Below, one piece after another: positions 9,343 to 18,206 of a DNA stretch of 64,000 nucleotides. Source of the stretch: Enterobacter genomosp. O (GTDB lineage: Bacteria > Pseudomonadota > Gammaproteobacteria > Enterobacterales > Enterobacteriaceae); assembly GCF_001022965.1 (NCBI RefSeq), contig NZ_LECZ01000022.1:297195-361194 (forward strand), in the 5' to 3' direction. The position numbers were made by a program, and so were the translations under genes. A model generated the notes under the pieces. That model was not told the origin of the DNA, searched no databases, and saw only the letters and a program-made list of their open reading frames with translations. How positions within the stretch are numbered: position 1 is the stretch's first letter; every line of letters starts with the position of its first letter.

Positions 9343-10548
9343 TTAGCGCAGGTTAACCAGCGTCTGCAGCACTTCAGACTGGGTTTTAATGGTTTGCGAA
9401 TTGGACTGGTAGTTGCGCTGGTAGACGATCATGTTGACCATTTCGCTGCCCAGATCCACGTTGGAGGTTTCCAGCATGCCGCCTTCGATACTGCCGAAGC
9501 TGCCCGTGCCGGAGGTGCCGAGGAACGGCTGGCCGGACTGCACGCTTTCCGCCCACAGGTTGTTGCCCTGCTGCTCCAAGCCGCCCGCGTTGGCAAAATC
9601 GGCCAGCACCACCTGCGCCACGGTCTGACGCTTACCGTTGCTGTAGATGGCGATCACTTCGCCGGTATCACTGACCTGGTAGCTATTGAATTTACCCGGC
9701 GCCTGGCCGTCGATTTCGCCCGGTATGATTTGCGAGTCGCTTGAAAACTGCGTAAGTGCGCCTAAATCCAGCGTCACAGACAGACCCGCAGCCCCGTTAT
9801 AAGCGTCCCCTTTAATGACGCCAGTAGCGGAATTTTTGAGCTTACCGAATTCATCAAATTCCAGCGCAATTTCGGTAAATTTAGTCTCATCGCCACCTTC
9901 TGGCGAAGTTGAGTCCTGGGCGAAAGCCTTCCAGTTACCATCACCATCATTAACAAAGAACACTTTAATCGCATGCCGGTTACCGAGGCTGTCGAAGGTT
10001 TCCACTTCGCTAACGTAGTTGTACGTTTCAGGCTTGGTCGCGTCGAAATTTTTCGAATCCAGTTTTTCTGAGCCAGACTTCAGGTTGCCTGTCAACGACC
10101 CCGCTGTCGACGCCGCTGGCGGCATATCATCCGTCGGAATGCGAATCGGCCCGACCTGGGCACCCGGGTTAATCACCCCGTCCGTTGCCTGGTAGCCGGT
10201 CAAAAACAGGCCATTCGTTTTGTTGGTAATAAAACCGTTTTCATCCTGCTCAAACTGGCCGTTACGCCCGTAAAAGACGCTGCCCGACTGATCAACCATG
10301 CGGAAAAAGCCCCGGCCGGAGATCCCCATATCCAGCGCGGAAGAACCATTCATCAGGTTACCGTCACCAAAATTCTGATCCACACCGGCAACCTGCACCC
10401 CCATTCCCATTGAACCCGCAAAGAGATCGGCAAAGGAGACGGAGCCGGCTTTAAACCCCACGGTCTGGGAGTTGGCGATATTGTTACCCACTACATCGAG
10501 TGCTTTTGCGGCAGCACTTAAACCGCTAAGACCTTGTGAAAAACCCAT
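9343..10548 (-). CDS. flgE: Flagellar hook protein FlgE
   Basis: Subunit of the universal-joint hook. 401 residues against about 402 in E. coli. The N-terminus (MGFSQGLSGLSAAAKALDVV, then GNNIANSQTVGFKAG) and the C-terminus (LETSNVDLGSEMVNMIVYQR, then NYQSNSQTIKTQSEVLQTLV) are the D0/D1 hook signatures. The surface-exposed middle (D2) is the less conserved portion. It is exported unfolded after rod completion, and its length is set by FliK. Confidence 0.96.
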   Translation of the reverse strand: MGFSQGLSGLSAAAKALDVVGNNIANSQTVGFKAGSVSFADLFAGSMGMGVQVAGVDQNFGDGNLMNGSSALDMGISGRGFFRMVDQSGSVFYGRNGQFEQDENGFITNKTNGLFLTGYQATDGVINPGAQVGPIRIPTDDMPPAASTAGSLTGNLKSGSEKLDSKNFDATKPETYNYVSEVETFDSLGNRHAIKVFFVNDGDGNWKAFAQDSTSPEGGDETKFTEIALEFDEFGKLKNSATGVIKGDAYNGAAGLSVTLDLGALTQFSSDSQIIPGEIDGQAPGKFNSYQVSDTGEVIAIYSNGKRQTVAQVVLADFANAGGLEQQGNNLWAESVQSGQPFLGTSGTGSFGSIEGGMLETSNVDLGSEMVNMIVYQRNYQSNSQTIKTQSEVLQTLVNLR

Positions 10549-10574
10549 AATTAATGTCCAGAAGTAAGTCGTGA

Positions 10575-11279
10575 TTATTTTTGAATGACAAACACTTTGT
10601 TCATGCCGATCGGATCGTTATTCAGCAGATGCAGAATCGGCCCGCTCGGATCCATCGTGACGCCCTGAACCTGATCCTGAACCAGTCCAATCACTTCCGG
10701 GTTTTCCCCCTCAGGATTGCTGGCTTCAAAGCTGATGGTGTATTCCCTGTCGCGTGATGGCCCCGGCTCCGGCTTGAAGTTTTCCAGGTCATCAAGGTTG
10801 TAGGTATTCATCCCCTGCTTCACATTTTTCAGCTCTGCGGTGAATGCCTCTCCGCCGTCGTGCAGGGTGACGGTTACCGTTTCGGCATCGCCCGTCAGCA
10901 CGAAGTGGAAGTCGTCCGATCCGCCAGGGCGAGCGCCGACCTGCTGGATGCCAATCCCTTCTGGCTCGCCAAAGGAGACCTTCGCCTCCCCTTCAATCAG
11001 CACGCTGCGGCCCACCCAGGAGGAGGCGCTCATGCTGCCGAGCTGAACCATCATCGCCTGTACGCCCGCCACGGAGGTGTTGAGCTTCTCCACGCCGGCC
11101 GCCATGTTGAACTGCGCCAGCTGCGAGGTGAGCTGGTTGTTATCCATCGGGTTGGTGGGATCCTGGTTTTTCATCTGCGCAACCAGCAGCGTCATAAACT
11201 GGTTCGACAGGTCGGCCGCGCTGTTGCCGGTACCGGTGCCACCTGCACCGCTGTTGTTGTTAATCGAAGAAACCGCCAT
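10575..11279 (-). CDS. flgD: Hook scaffolding (hook-cap) protein FlgD
   Basis: Caps the hook tip while FlgE subunits are added and is then replaced by FlgK. 234 residues. A Ser/Gly/Asn-rich N-terminus is followed by the family motif DLSNQFMTLLVAQMKNQDPT, then NPMDNNQLTSQLAQF at about residues 40-60. The rest is an Ig-like beta domain. It stands in the conserved flgC-flgD-flgE order with short gaps. Confidence 0.95.
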   Translation of the reverse strand: MAVSSINNNSGAGGTGTGNSAADLSNQFMTLLVAQMKNQDPTNPMDNNQLTSQLAQFNMAAGVEKLNTSVAGVQAMMVQLGSMSASSWVGRSVLIEGEAKVSFGEPEGIGIQQVGARPGGSDDFHFVLTGDAETVTVTLHDGGEAFTAELKNVKQGMNTYNLDDLENFKPEPGPSRDREYTISFEASNPEGENPEVIGLVQDQVQGVTMDPSGPILHLLNNDPIGMNKVFVIQK

Positions 11280-11287
11280 ATGCGTCC

Positions 11288-11692
11288 TTACTGACCAAGC
11301 GTTATTGTTTTCAGCATCAGGCTTTTGGCGGAGTTCATCACTTCCACGTTGGCCTGGTAGCTGCGGGAGGCGGAAATGGTGTTTACCATTTCGTTCATCA
11401 CGTTGACGTTGGGCATCCGCACGTAGCCCTGCTCGTCGGCCAGCGGGTTGCCCGGCTCATAGACCATGCGGTCCGGCGCGCTGCTCTCCACCACCTCACT
11501 CACCTGTACGCCGCCGATCTCCTGACCGGCTGACGCGTCGACGGAGAACACCACCTGACGCGCGCGATACGGCTGCCCGTCCGGCCCCGCCACGCTGTCG
11601 GCGTTGGCCATATTGCTGGCGCTGACGTTAAGGCGTCGGGACTGGGCGGCCATCGCCGAACCCGAAATATCAAATACGCTAAAGAGCGACAT
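11288..11692 (-). CDS. flgC: Proximal rod protein FlgC
   Basis: Proximal rod subunit of 134 residues, exactly the enteric length. Begins [20 protein letters not shown] with the axial motif [15 protein letters not shown]. Ends with [20 protein letters not shown] and [12 protein letters not shown], characteristic of FlgC. It lies between flgB (6 bp) and flgD (8 bp). Confidence 0.96.
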   Translation of the reverse strand: MSLFSVFDISGSAMAAQSRRLNVSASNMANADSVAGPDGQPYRARQVVFSVDASAGQEIGGVQVSEVVESSAPDRMVYEPGNPLADEQGYVRMPNVNVMNEMVNTISASRSYQANVEVMNSAKSLMLKTITLGQ

Positions 11693-11698
11693 CGTTTA

Positions 11699-12109
11699 TT
11701 ACCCCTGACTGAGCACAGTCATCATTTTTTTAATATCCGCGCCAAGGAACGTCAGTCCCGACTGATATTTCACGGCGTTATCCGCGAAATTGACGCGCTC
11801 GCGATCCATATCCACGGTATTACCGTCGGCACTCGGCTGATCCGGTACGCGATACAGCAAACTCGCGTCGTCAAACGGCATCGCTTTACCTTCAATATGC
11901 TTATCAGACGTTAATGCCAGCGACACCGGAGATTTTGCCATGGCGTTATTTTCCATCGCGGCCTTCAGCTGCTGCGTAAAATCAATATCTCGCGCCTGAT
12001 ATCCCGGCGTGTCGGCATTCGCAATATTTGACGCCAATATATCCTGGCGGCGCGACAGCAAACCTAACGCCTGCTGTTGAAAGCGAAAGGCGTCATCAAG
12101 TTTATTCAT
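11699..12109 (-). CDS. flgB: Proximal rod protein FlgB
   Basis: First gene of the flgBCDEFGHIJ(KL) operon; forms the base of the rod. 136 residues from the ATG at 12109 (MNKLDDAFRFQQQALGLLSR), which matches the enteric FlgB start and length (about 138). An in-frame start at 12133 would add eight residues without support. The axial motif ASNIANADTPGYQARDIDF is at about residues 30-48. Being the first gene opposite flgA, it should be driven by an FlhDC-dependent class 2 promoter in the preceding gap. Confidence 0.95.
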   Translation of the reverse strand: MNKLDDAFRFQQQALGLLSRRQDILASNIANADTPGYQARDIDFTQQLKAAMENNAMAKSPVSLALTSDKHIEGKAMPFDDASLLYRVPDQPSADGNTVDMDRERVNFADNAVKYQSGLTFLGADIKKMMTVLSQG

Positions 12110-12346
12110 GACAACAGGACTCCTGTCTTGCATTATTTAAACTGCGATAGTGTAGACAGGGCCGGTGAAATATCACACTGCAAAGACCCGACAGAAATAA
12201 GCCTATTTAGGGAAATAGAAACAATCCTAATAACGTTAAGGCGACGATGGATTTAATTACCTGCAAAAGTGTCATTATTTGAAGCAATAAAACCCAGGCC
12301 CCTGCGTATATAATTTAGCCATCACAGATATTATTAAGGCAATACG
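12110..12346. promoter_or_regulatory. Divergent flgB/flgA control region
   Basis: 237-bp AT-rich gap between two divergent early flagellar operons. In enteric bacteria this gap carries the FlhD4C2-activated class 2 promoters for both. I see no convincing sigma-28 motif here, and the FlhDC consensus is too loose for me to place boxes by eye. Confidence 0.5.
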
Positions 12347-13045
12347 ATGAAGCTCCGATTAATCAGCACGGCGGTGGCCGTTTTGCTCTGTTCTGCCTCC
12401 GCCGTCGCCAGCGTACCGTCTGACCAGACGGCAAAGCAGCGGCTAATGCTTAAACTGGATGCCCTGATCCCACAGCCAGAAGACGGCGGCGACATTGTGC
12501 GCACCGCCACGCTGCTCGCCACGCCCGCGCAGCTGGCCGCCGTCTGCGATAACCCGGAGATGAGCCTGGTCGGGCGCGACAGCCGTCTGACCGGCAAACG
12601 CACCGTGCTCGCACAGTGTGGTGCGCGTCGCCATTTTCTGCCGGTACGCATCAGCGCTCAGGGCACCTGGTGGGTGGCAAGCCAAAGCCTGCCCGGCGGG
12701 GCGATTGTCCAGCGCAGCGATATCGAGCCGGTGACCGGCAGCCTGGACAATCAGCCCGGCGGGTTAATTTTCAACGCCGACGAGATTATCGGCCAGCGCC
12801 TGACGCGCGCCATCACCGCCGGGAAACCGCTGCTGGAGAGCCAGCTGCGCCAGCAGTGGCGGCTGCGCGCCGGACAGACGGTTGACCTGGTGACCACTGG
12901 GGCAGGTTTTCGTATTCGCAGCCAGGGCAAGGCGCTCAACAATGCGGCGGTGGATGATCTGCTCAAAGTCAAAACGGCGGGCGGGCGCACCGTCAGTGGG
13001 AAAGTGGGCGCTGACGGGCAGGTGATGATTATTTCACAACAATAA
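12347..13045 (+). CDS. flgA: Flagellar P-ring assembly chaperone FlgA
   Basis: Periplasmic chaperone that helps FlgI form the P ring. 232 residues with an N-terminal signal peptide (MKLRLISTAVAVLLCSASAV, cleaved near VAS-VPS). The C-terminal SAF/ChapFlgA domain includes VASQSLPGGAIVQRSDIEPV, GQRLTRAITAGKPLLESQLR and the closing SGKVGADGQVMIISQQ. Divergent from flgB and first gene of the flgAMN operon. Slightly longer than the E. coli protein (about 219). Confidence 0.94.
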   Translation: MKLRLISTAVAVLLCSASAVASVPSDQTAKQRLMLKLDALIPQPEDGGDIVRTATLLATPAQLAAVCDNPEMSLVGRDSRLTGKRTVLAQCGARRHFLPVRISAQGTWWVASQSLPGGAIVQRSDIEPVTGSLDNQPGGLIFNADEIIGQRLTRAITAGKPLLESQLRQQWRLRAGQTVDLVTTGAGFRIRSQGKALNNAAVDDLLKVKTAGGRTVSGKVGADGQVMIISQQ

Positions 13046-13047
13046 AT

Positions 13048-13074
13048 TTTAGCTTTTCTGTGAATCACCGATGA
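13048..13074 (+). promoter_or_regulatory. Sigma-28 (FliA) promoter for flgMN
   Basis: TTTAGCTT, 11 bp, ACCGATGA. The position between flgA and flgM matches the known class 3 flgM promoter of enterics, which lets free FliA raise the level of its own inhibitor and of the FlgN chaperone. The flank TGAATCACCGATGAAA is shared with the flgK promoter. Confidence 0.78.
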
Positions 13075-13115
13075 AACAAATATTGAGTACATAAATTGAT
13101 TCCGTGATGACACCC

Positions 13116-13409
13116 ATGAGCATTAACAGCAGCCAGAGCACCGCTCCGATAACCAAAATCGCCCCGACTCAGGATCTGCGCGCCCGCACGCAGCCCCAGG
13201 AAAGCGACGCTGCGGCAAAGCGTTCAGACACGCGCGACAACACCAACGTCACCCTGAGCGAAATAACCAAAACGATCCAGACCGACGACAGCCGCGACGT
13301 GGACTATGCGCGCGTCGCCGAACTGCGCGCCGCGCTTTCGGCAGGTACCCTGCGCATTGAGCCTGAGAAAATCGCTCAGGCGATGGTGCAGGACATGTTT
13401 CAGTTTTAA
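13116..13409 (+). CDS. flgM: Anti-sigma-28 factor FlgM
   Basis: Binds FliA and blocks late gene expression; it is secreted through the finished hook-basal body, which couples transcription to assembly. 97 residues from the ATG at 13116 (MSINSSQSTAPI), matching the enteric start MSI. Upstream in-frame GTG/ATG codons at 13104-13109 would add four residues. The first half is polar and low-complexity (intrinsically disordered in the family). The C-terminal half (DVDYARVAELRAALSAGTLR, then IEPEKIAQAMVQDMF) forms the sigma-binding helices. Confidence 0.93.
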   Translation: MSINSSQSTAPITKIAPTQDLRARTQPQESDAAAKRSDTRDNTNVTLSEITKTIQTDDSRDVDYARVAELRAALSAGTLRIEPEKIAQAMVQDMFQF

Positions 13410-13426
13410 CCGTGAGCAGGCCCCCT

Positions 13427-13870
13427 ATGGACAAGCTTTACCCAATACTTGCGCAGATGAAAACGTCTCTGGATGAACTGGAGGCGATCATGATTGAAGA
13501 GGTCAATCAGCTCAACCGCATGCAGATCAACCCGGTGTCGCTGCAGGTGCTGGCAGATAACAAAAACCAGCTGCTGACGACCCTGCAGTATTACGACGAT
13601 ATGCGCCGTCAGCAGGAGCAGCGCTGTGGCACCGAAGCCCCCTACCCTGGGCTCGGCAAGCTGTTCGCCAGCTGGCAGCAGGTGCACGAAAAGGTGCGCA
13701 GCACCAAGGCCCTCAATCAGCAGGTGGAGTCGCTGCTGCAAAGCCATATGAAGAAAAATCAGCATATCCAGAAAGCCATCGCCCACGTTGGCCACGCGAG
13801 CGCGCTGTATGGACCTGCGGGAGAATCCAGCCAGCTGCCTTCAGGCCGCAAATACAACATCAGCATCTGA
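13427..13870 (+). CDS. flgN: Export chaperone FlgN for FlgK and FlgL
   Basis: Cytoplasmic helical chaperone that delivers the hook-filament junction proteins to the export gate. 147 residues from the ATG at 13427 (MDKLYPILAQMKTSLDELEA); an in-frame GTG at 13412 is less likely because AGCAGG precedes the ATG. It ends SGRKYNISI, similar to the GGKKISI end of E. coli FlgN. Last gene of flgAMN, followed by a strong terminator. Confidence 0.93.
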   Translation: MDKLYPILAQMKTSLDELEAIMIEEVNQLNRMQINPVSLQVLADNKNQLLTTLQYYDDMRRQQEQRCGTEAPYPGLGKLFASWQQVHEKVRSTKALNQQVESLLQSHMKKNQHIQKAIAHVGHASALYGPAGESSQLPSGRKYNISI

Positions 13871-13897
13871 TCGTTCCTGTCTGCGTTGTCCTCTTTT

Positions 13898-13922
13898 GCC
13901 CGCCTCTGGCGGGCTTTTTTTT
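13898..13922 (+). terminator. Rho-independent terminator of flgAMN
   Basis: GCCCGCC-TCT-GGCGGGC stem-loop followed by eight T residues, 27 bp after the flgN stop. Confidence 0.92.
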
Positions 13923-13941
13923 GCACGGGTCTGCAGGTTTC

Positions 13942-14070
13942 GTAGGCCGGGTAAGCGAAGCGTCATCCGGCAATCATTAAGCAGCGGAGTGTTTTTTTGC
14001 CCGGCGGCGCTTCGCTTGCGCGGGCCTACGGGTTGAGTAGGCCGGGTAAGCAAAGCGCACATCCGGTGGG
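13942..14070. repeat. REP/BIME cluster between flgN and fliT
   Basis: Three REP-like units in alternating orientation: GTAGGCCGGGTAAGCGAAGC at 13942, the inverted GCCCGGCGGCGCTTCGCTTG at 13999, and TAGGCCGGGTAAGCAAAGCG at 14038. This is the palindromic BIME arrangement of enterobacterial genomes, placed between the convergent ends of flgN and fliT. Confidence 0.8.
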
Positions 14071-14076
14071 GGAGAG

Positions 14077-14397
14077 TTAAACGGCCGAATAGGCTTTTGC
14101 CACGCTGCTGGTTTTGCGCATGGCGGAGAGTTCGCTGCTGATCGACGCCAGACGTCCCTGAATCGCACGCGTTAGAAGCGCATCGTTCTCCAGCATCGTG
14201 GACAGCCGGGCGCTGACCTGCGCTTTATTGTGCTGCGCCAGCTGGGTCAAATCGATGTCACACAGGGTTCTCATCCCCATGCTATAGGCCACGGACTCGT
14301 CAAAAAACGCGTCCCATTCGCCGGCATCGGCAAGCTGGCGCAGCGTTGCGTTGCTGACAAGCAGCTGTTCAATCAGCTCAATCACACTGTTATCCAT
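14077..14397 (-). CDS. fliT: Flagellar chaperone FliT (FliD chaperone and FlhDC regulator)
   Basis: Small helical protein of 106 residues. Known roles of the family are export chaperone for the filament cap FliD and, when FliD has left, binding of FlhDC to reduce class 2 transcription. The start MDNSVIELIEQLLVSNATLR and the segment FFDESVAYSMGMRTLCDIDL are FliT-like, although this family diverges quickly. The best support is position: its start overlaps the fliS stop by 8 bp in the order fliD-fliS-fliT. Confidence 0.85.
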   Translation of the reverse strand: MDNSVIELIEQLLVSNATLRQLADAGEWDAFFDESVAYSMGMRTLCDIDLTQLAQHNKAQVSARLSTMLENDALLTRAIQGRLASISSELSAMRKTSSVAKAYSAV

Positions 14398-14803
14398 GCT
14401 TCACCTGTTTGTGCTGTGGGGCGATGGCCTGCCAGGTTTCCAGCATTCCCGTCATCAGGGCGATAAGGTGCGGCAGCTTGTCGCCGGATTTGTTGAGATT
14501 CGCTTCCAGCAGCGTGCGGGAGATATATTCGTACAGGCTCTCCAGCTCTTCGGCGATGTTCCCTCCCTTCTCGTGGTCCAGCCCGGCGCGCAGACCGTTG
14601 TCGATAATATTGATGGCGCGGGAGATCATCTCGCCGCGACGGGCAATATTGCCCGACTGGAAGTAAATCTCCGCCCGCTTCATGGCGTTAATCGCCCCGT
14701 CATACAGCAGAACGATCAGCTGGTGCGGCGTAGCGCCGGCGATCTCGCTGTCGAGTGAGACAGCGGTGTAGGCACTGTTGCCCGTTTTCGTGTACATCGT
14801 CAA
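14390..14803 (-). CDS. fliS: Flagellin export chaperone FliS
   Basis: Binds the C-terminal helices of flagellin in the cytoplasm to prevent premature polymerisation and bring it to the export gate. 137 residues, with the family start YTKTGNSAYTAVSLDSEIAG and PHQLIVLLYDGAINAMKRAE near residues 30-45. Lies 35 bp after fliD and overlaps fliT. Confidence 0.95.
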   Translation of the reverse strand: MTMYTKTGNSAYTAVSLDSEIAGATPHQLIVLLYDGAINAMKRAEIYFQSGNIARRGEMISRAINIIDNGLRAGLDHEKGGNIAEELESLYEYISRTLLEANLNKSGDKLPHLIALMTGMLETWQAIAPQHKQVKHG

Positions 14804-14838
14804 ATCCTGCCGGGCAGCACGCTGCCCGGTGTTATCGG

Positions 14839-16314
14839 TTAAACCAGCCCCGCCAGCGACTGCTGTAAACGGGTACTCATATTGTTCATATCGCTCATGG
14901 CCTTATCGAGACGCTGGTACTCTTTCTCCCTGCGCAGCATGGTCTCTTCAATGCGTCGTTCAACGGCCGTGATCTGCTTACCTATACGCTTTTCCTGCTC
15001 GCGCAGGGATTCCAGCGCAGTTTCGATCACGCCGTCTTTCTTCGCGATCGCGCTTTTATCCCCAAGATAGGTATTAAAGATCCCCTCCAGGCGGTCTTTA
15101 ATCCCCTCTTTGCCCCCTTTGCCGAGGAACAATGCCTCCACCGCTTTGGGGTTGTCCTTCAGGGCGGCATCCAGCTTTTTGCTGTCGATGGTCAGGGTGC
15201 CCAGCGTACCGGTACGTTCATCGCCGATTTTGCCGTCGAAGGTGACGGTGATGCCGATACTGCCCAGAGACTGGATCACAGCATCCGCATCAGGGTATTG
15301 ACCGCCTACGGTGGCTTTCATCTGGCTGGTCAGTCGACGCAGCGAACCGTCGCTAAACAGCGCGCCGTTGGTGGGATCGGGCTGAGCAATCGCACCCGAA
15401 CTGCTGTCACGATCGGGGGCGGTGTATTTGGTGGCGCTGGCGACGGTGCTGAGGTAGCTGTTGTAGTTCTTAACGAACTCCTCAATCAGCGTTTTCACCT
15501 TTGAGGTATCTTCGGTGATGGTGAGGGATTCTGTTTTGTAGTTCTCTGGGTCGTTTGGATCGAGCCCAGATTCCTTTAGTTCCGATACTTCTCGAAGTTC
15601 AAGCGTCACACCACCAATCAAATCGCCGACGGTATTAGAGCTGCGGGTGACAAGTTTTCCATTGAGAAACATTTCCGCGTTTTGCGATTCGGTTTCAACA
15701 TCTGCTCTTTCGAGCTTATTCTGCAAATCCGTATTGCCGCTCACTTTAATCGTCATGTCCCCGGCTTCACCGGTTTTTTTCGAGGTCAGTACTAGCTTGT
15801 GCTTGTTGTCCTCAAGGGTGATCACTTCCGCAACCACGTCGCCTTTCTGCTCATTGATCTTTTTGGCAATCTGATCGAGAGAGGTTTCATCACTCTTTAA
15901 GTCCAGCTCCAGCGGTTTTTCACCCTCCTTCAGGGTAATGGTCACTTTCGCACCCGAATCACCAATCTTTTTATCACGCGAGTCATGCTCTACCGCCAGC
16001 TGATGCGCTTTCGCCAGCTGTTTCACGGCGATGGAATAGCTATTAGGTATCGCACCACTTCCCGCCGTCGCCTTGAACGTTTTGTTGTCGCTGACGCTAA
16101 CGCCGTTAAACCCTTCGTCTTCCAGCTTACCGAGATTGTCTTTCAGGGTACTTAATGAACTGGAGATCGACCCCCATGCCGAAATTTGTCCTTTATAGGT
16201 GCTCTGCTTTTGCAGATAAGGATTCAGTTTTTGCGTAATACCTTTGCGTTCGTCCGCCAGCCATTGCTCAAACGGTAAGCCGGAGCCGACGCCCAGAAAA
16301 TTTGTTGCAGCCAT
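14839..16314 (-). CDS. fliD: Filament cap protein FliD (HAP2)
   Basis: Forms the pentameric cap under which flagellin folds at the filament tip. 491 residues from the ATG at 16314 (MAATNFLGVGSGLPFEQWLA), with GGAGG nine bases upstream; an in-frame ATG 18 bases earlier has no such site. N-terminal coiled coil (KLNPYLQKQSTYKGQISAWG), variable middle, and a C-terminal coiled coil ending MNNMSTRLQQSLAGLV. It is divergent from fliC and has its own sigma-28 promoter. Confidence 0.95.
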   Translation of the reverse strand: MAATNFLGVGSGLPFEQWLADERKGITQKLNPYLQKQSTYKGQISAWGSISSSLSTLKDNLGKLEDEGFNGVSVSDNKTFKATAGSGAIPNSYSIAVKQLAKAHQLAVEHDSRDKKIGDSGAKVTITLKEGEKPLELDLKSDETSLDQIAKKINEQKGDVVAEVITLEDNKHKLVLTSKKTGEAGDMTIKVSGNTDLQNKLERADVETESQNAEMFLNGKLVTRSSNTVGDLIGGVTLELREVSELKESGLDPNDPENYKTESLTITEDTSKVKTLIEEFVKNYNSYLSTVASATKYTAPDRDSSSGAIAQPDPTNGALFSDGSLRRLTSQMKATVGGQYPDADAVIQSLGSIGITVTFDGKIGDERTGTLGTLTIDSKKLDAALKDNPKAVEALFLGKGGKEGIKDRLEGIFNTYLGDKSAIAKKDGVIETALESLREQEKRIGKQITAVERRIEETMLRREKEYQRLDKAMSDMNNMSTRLQQSLAGLV

Positions 16315-16353
16315 AATAGTGTTCCTCCACAAATGAAATAGCGCTCACTATTT

Positions 16354-16380
16354 CCATCGGGTAATAGAGAAGGAAGTTTA
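16354..16380 (-). promoter_or_regulatory. Sigma-28 (FliA) promoter for fliDST
   Basis: Minus strand TAAACTTC, 11 bp, CCCGATGG. The -35 is close to the FliA consensus TAAAGTTT; the -10 keeps CCGAT. It lies 39 bp upstream of the fliD start codon. Confidence 0.7.
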
Positions 16381-16523
16381 ATTTTTCATATATACCGCAA
16401 CAACACGCAGGCGTGCCAAATGCACTTTTATGCGCTTATTTGCCAATTAGCACAGGCTATTTGTATAAATGCGCGCAATAGTGAAGGCAATTCGCCATTT
16501 TATAAGAAAATCAAAAAAAATAA

Positions 16524-16550
16524 TTTAGCCAATTTTATTTCCCCCGATGA
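16524..16550 (+). promoter_or_regulatory. Sigma-28 (FliA) promoter for fliC
   Basis: TTTAGCCA, 11 bp, CCCGATGA. It lies 64 bp before the fliC ATG, similar to the leader length in E. coli. The -35 resembles the flgM and flgK sites in this window more than the canonical TAAA. Confidence 0.68.
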
Positions 16551-16584
16551 AGTAAGTATGCGCATCAACGAACGCATATTACTT
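16551..16584 (+). other. Stem-loop in the fliC leader
   Basis: Starting directly after the -10 element, AGTAAGTATGCG pairs with CGCATATTACTT (about 11 base pairs with one bulge and one G-U) around a 10-nt loop. It would form at the extreme 5' end of the flagellin mRNA, where it could protect the transcript or affect translation. Confidence 0.5.
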
Positions 16585-16614
16585 ACAGTCGTAATTACTT
16601 AGAAGGATATAACA

Positions 16615-18117
16615 ATGGCACAGGTCATTAATACCAACGCACTGAGCCTGATGGCTCAGAACAACCTGAACAAATCTCAGTCTTCCCTGGGTACAGCGAT
16701 TCAGCGTCTCTCTTCCGGTCTGCGTATTAACAGCGCCAAAGACGATGCGGCGGGCCTGGCAATTTCTAACCGCTTCACCTCCTCTATTCGCGGTATGACC
16801 CAGGCGGCACGTAACGCCAACGACGGTATCTCTCTGGCACAGACCACCGAAGGCGCGCTGGAAGAAGTGACCGAAAACATGCAGCGTATCCGCGAGCTGA
16901 CCGTGCAGGCGAAAAACGGCACCAACTCTGTGAGCGACCTGGACTCCATCAAGAAAGAAATCGGCACCCGTCTGGAAGAGATCCAGCGCGTGGCTGACGT
17001 AACTAACTTCAACGGCGTGAACGTGTTTGACGGCTCCCGTGAAGAGATCACCATCCAGATCGGTGATAAAGATTCAGACACAATAAACATCAAACTGAAC
17101 AAGCTGGACCTTGAGACCCTGGGTCTGGATACGTTCATGGAAGACTTTGCCTCCATCGGCATTAAAATGGGCAGCACCAGTAAGTATGAAGAAGCTGCTG
17201 TGATTAAAGGTAATGGCGTTGACACTGGCATTGAAGTAACTGTTGGTACAGATACGCTTAATTGGAAAATTAACCAAACTGCTGATGCTACTGTGGTAGC
17301 TACGGCAGTGGGCGCAGCAGCGGCAGGCGATATTGAATTCCGTTTCAATGACAAAACCGGCGAAACTTTTGCTTATGACAAAACAGCTGATAAGCTCTTC
17401 CAGTTAGACATTGGTCAGCTTACCTTTAAAAAAGTCGGTACGGCGCCGAATGAAACCGCAGAAATCGATACTGTCCCTGCAGGTTCCTTTACCGAGGTTA
17501 CCGGTGCCGATAAAGACATGCTGTTGAACGGTAAAAGCGATGTGTCCAACATGAAGCAGCTCGCTGTGGGTGATAGCGTAACAGGCGCAGGTACTGACAT
17601 GAGCCTCACCACAGATATGCTGGAAGACATGTCCACCGCTCTGTTCGGCGGAGACATGGCAACCTCCAAAATGAAAATTTTCGCCGCGGATAGTTCCGCT
17701 CCTGCTGGTACCTACTACGCGATGAATAAAGAGGGTGAGGTGAAAACCTTCACGCTGGACAATACGGGGGCAGTAGACACCCAAGATGATGCTCGTTTCG
17801 GCGATGCTGAAGCCATCCAGCAGGGTGCGGGTCAACTGGCTGCTGACAAACTGCTGGAGAACACGGATAAAGCAATGACCGTCGTTTCTGACTTCCGTGC
17901 CGACCTGGGTGCCGTTCAGAACCGCTTCAGCTCCATCATTGCGAACCTGAACACCAACATCATCAACACCACCGAAGCGCGCTCCCGTATTCAGGACGCT
18001 GACTTCTCCGTGGAAGTGTCCGCCATGAGCCGTGCGAACATCCTGCAGCAGGCTGGCGTGTCCGTACTGGCCCAGGCTAACCAGGTTCCGCAGAACGTAC
18101 TGTCCCTGCTGCGTTAA
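16615..18117 (+). CDS. fliC: Flagellin FliC
   Basis: Filament subunit of 500 residues. D0/D1 N-terminus is [20 protein letters not shown] through about residue 165, including QRIRELTV at 90-97, the segment recognised by TLR5 in related flagellins. The conserved C-terminus (about 410-500) ends [14 protein letters not shown]. The centre (about residues 150-405) is the exposed hypervariable D2/D3 region; it is rich in Thr, Ala and Asp and has lower GC than the ends, consistent with antigenic exchange. Ribosome site AGAAGGA precedes the ATG. Transcribed alone from a sigma-28 promoter and closed by a strong terminator. Confidence 0.97.
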   Translation: MAQVINTNALSLMAQNNLNKSQSSLGTAIQRLSSGLRINSAKDDAAGLAISNRFTSSIRGMTQAARNANDGISLAQTTEGALEEVTENMQRIRELTVQAKNGTNSVSDLDSIKKEIGTRLEEIQRVADVTNFNGVNVFDGSREEITIQIGDKDSDTINIKLNKLDLETLGLDTFMEDFASIGIKMGSTSKYEEAAVIKGNGVDTGIEVTVGTDTLNWKINQTADATVVATAVGAAAAGDIEFRFNDKTGETFAYDKTADKLFQLDIGQLTFKKVGTAPNETAEIDTVPAGSFTEVTGADKDMLLNGKSDVSNMKQLAVGDSVTGAGTDMSLTTDMLEDMSTALFGGDMATSKMKIFAADSSAPAGTYYAMNKEGEVKTFTLDNTGAVDTQDDARFGDAEAIQQGAGQLAADKLLENTDKAMTVVSDFRADLGAVQNRFSSIIANLNTNIINTTEARSRIQDADFSVEVSAMSRANILQQAGVSVLAQANQVPQNVLSLLR

Positions 18118-18169
18118 TCTGTAACAAACCACCTTACATTGTCGTTACGCGCGTGTCTCACGCGCGGTT

Positions 18170-18196
18170 GCCCTCCCTGGCGGAGGGCTTTTTTTT
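18170..18196 (+). terminator. Rho-independent terminator of fliC
   Basis: GCCCTCC-CTGGC-GGAGGGC stem-loop followed by eight T residues, 52 bp after the fliC stop. Confidence 0.92.
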
Positions 18197-18206
18197 GTGC
18201 GTAGCG

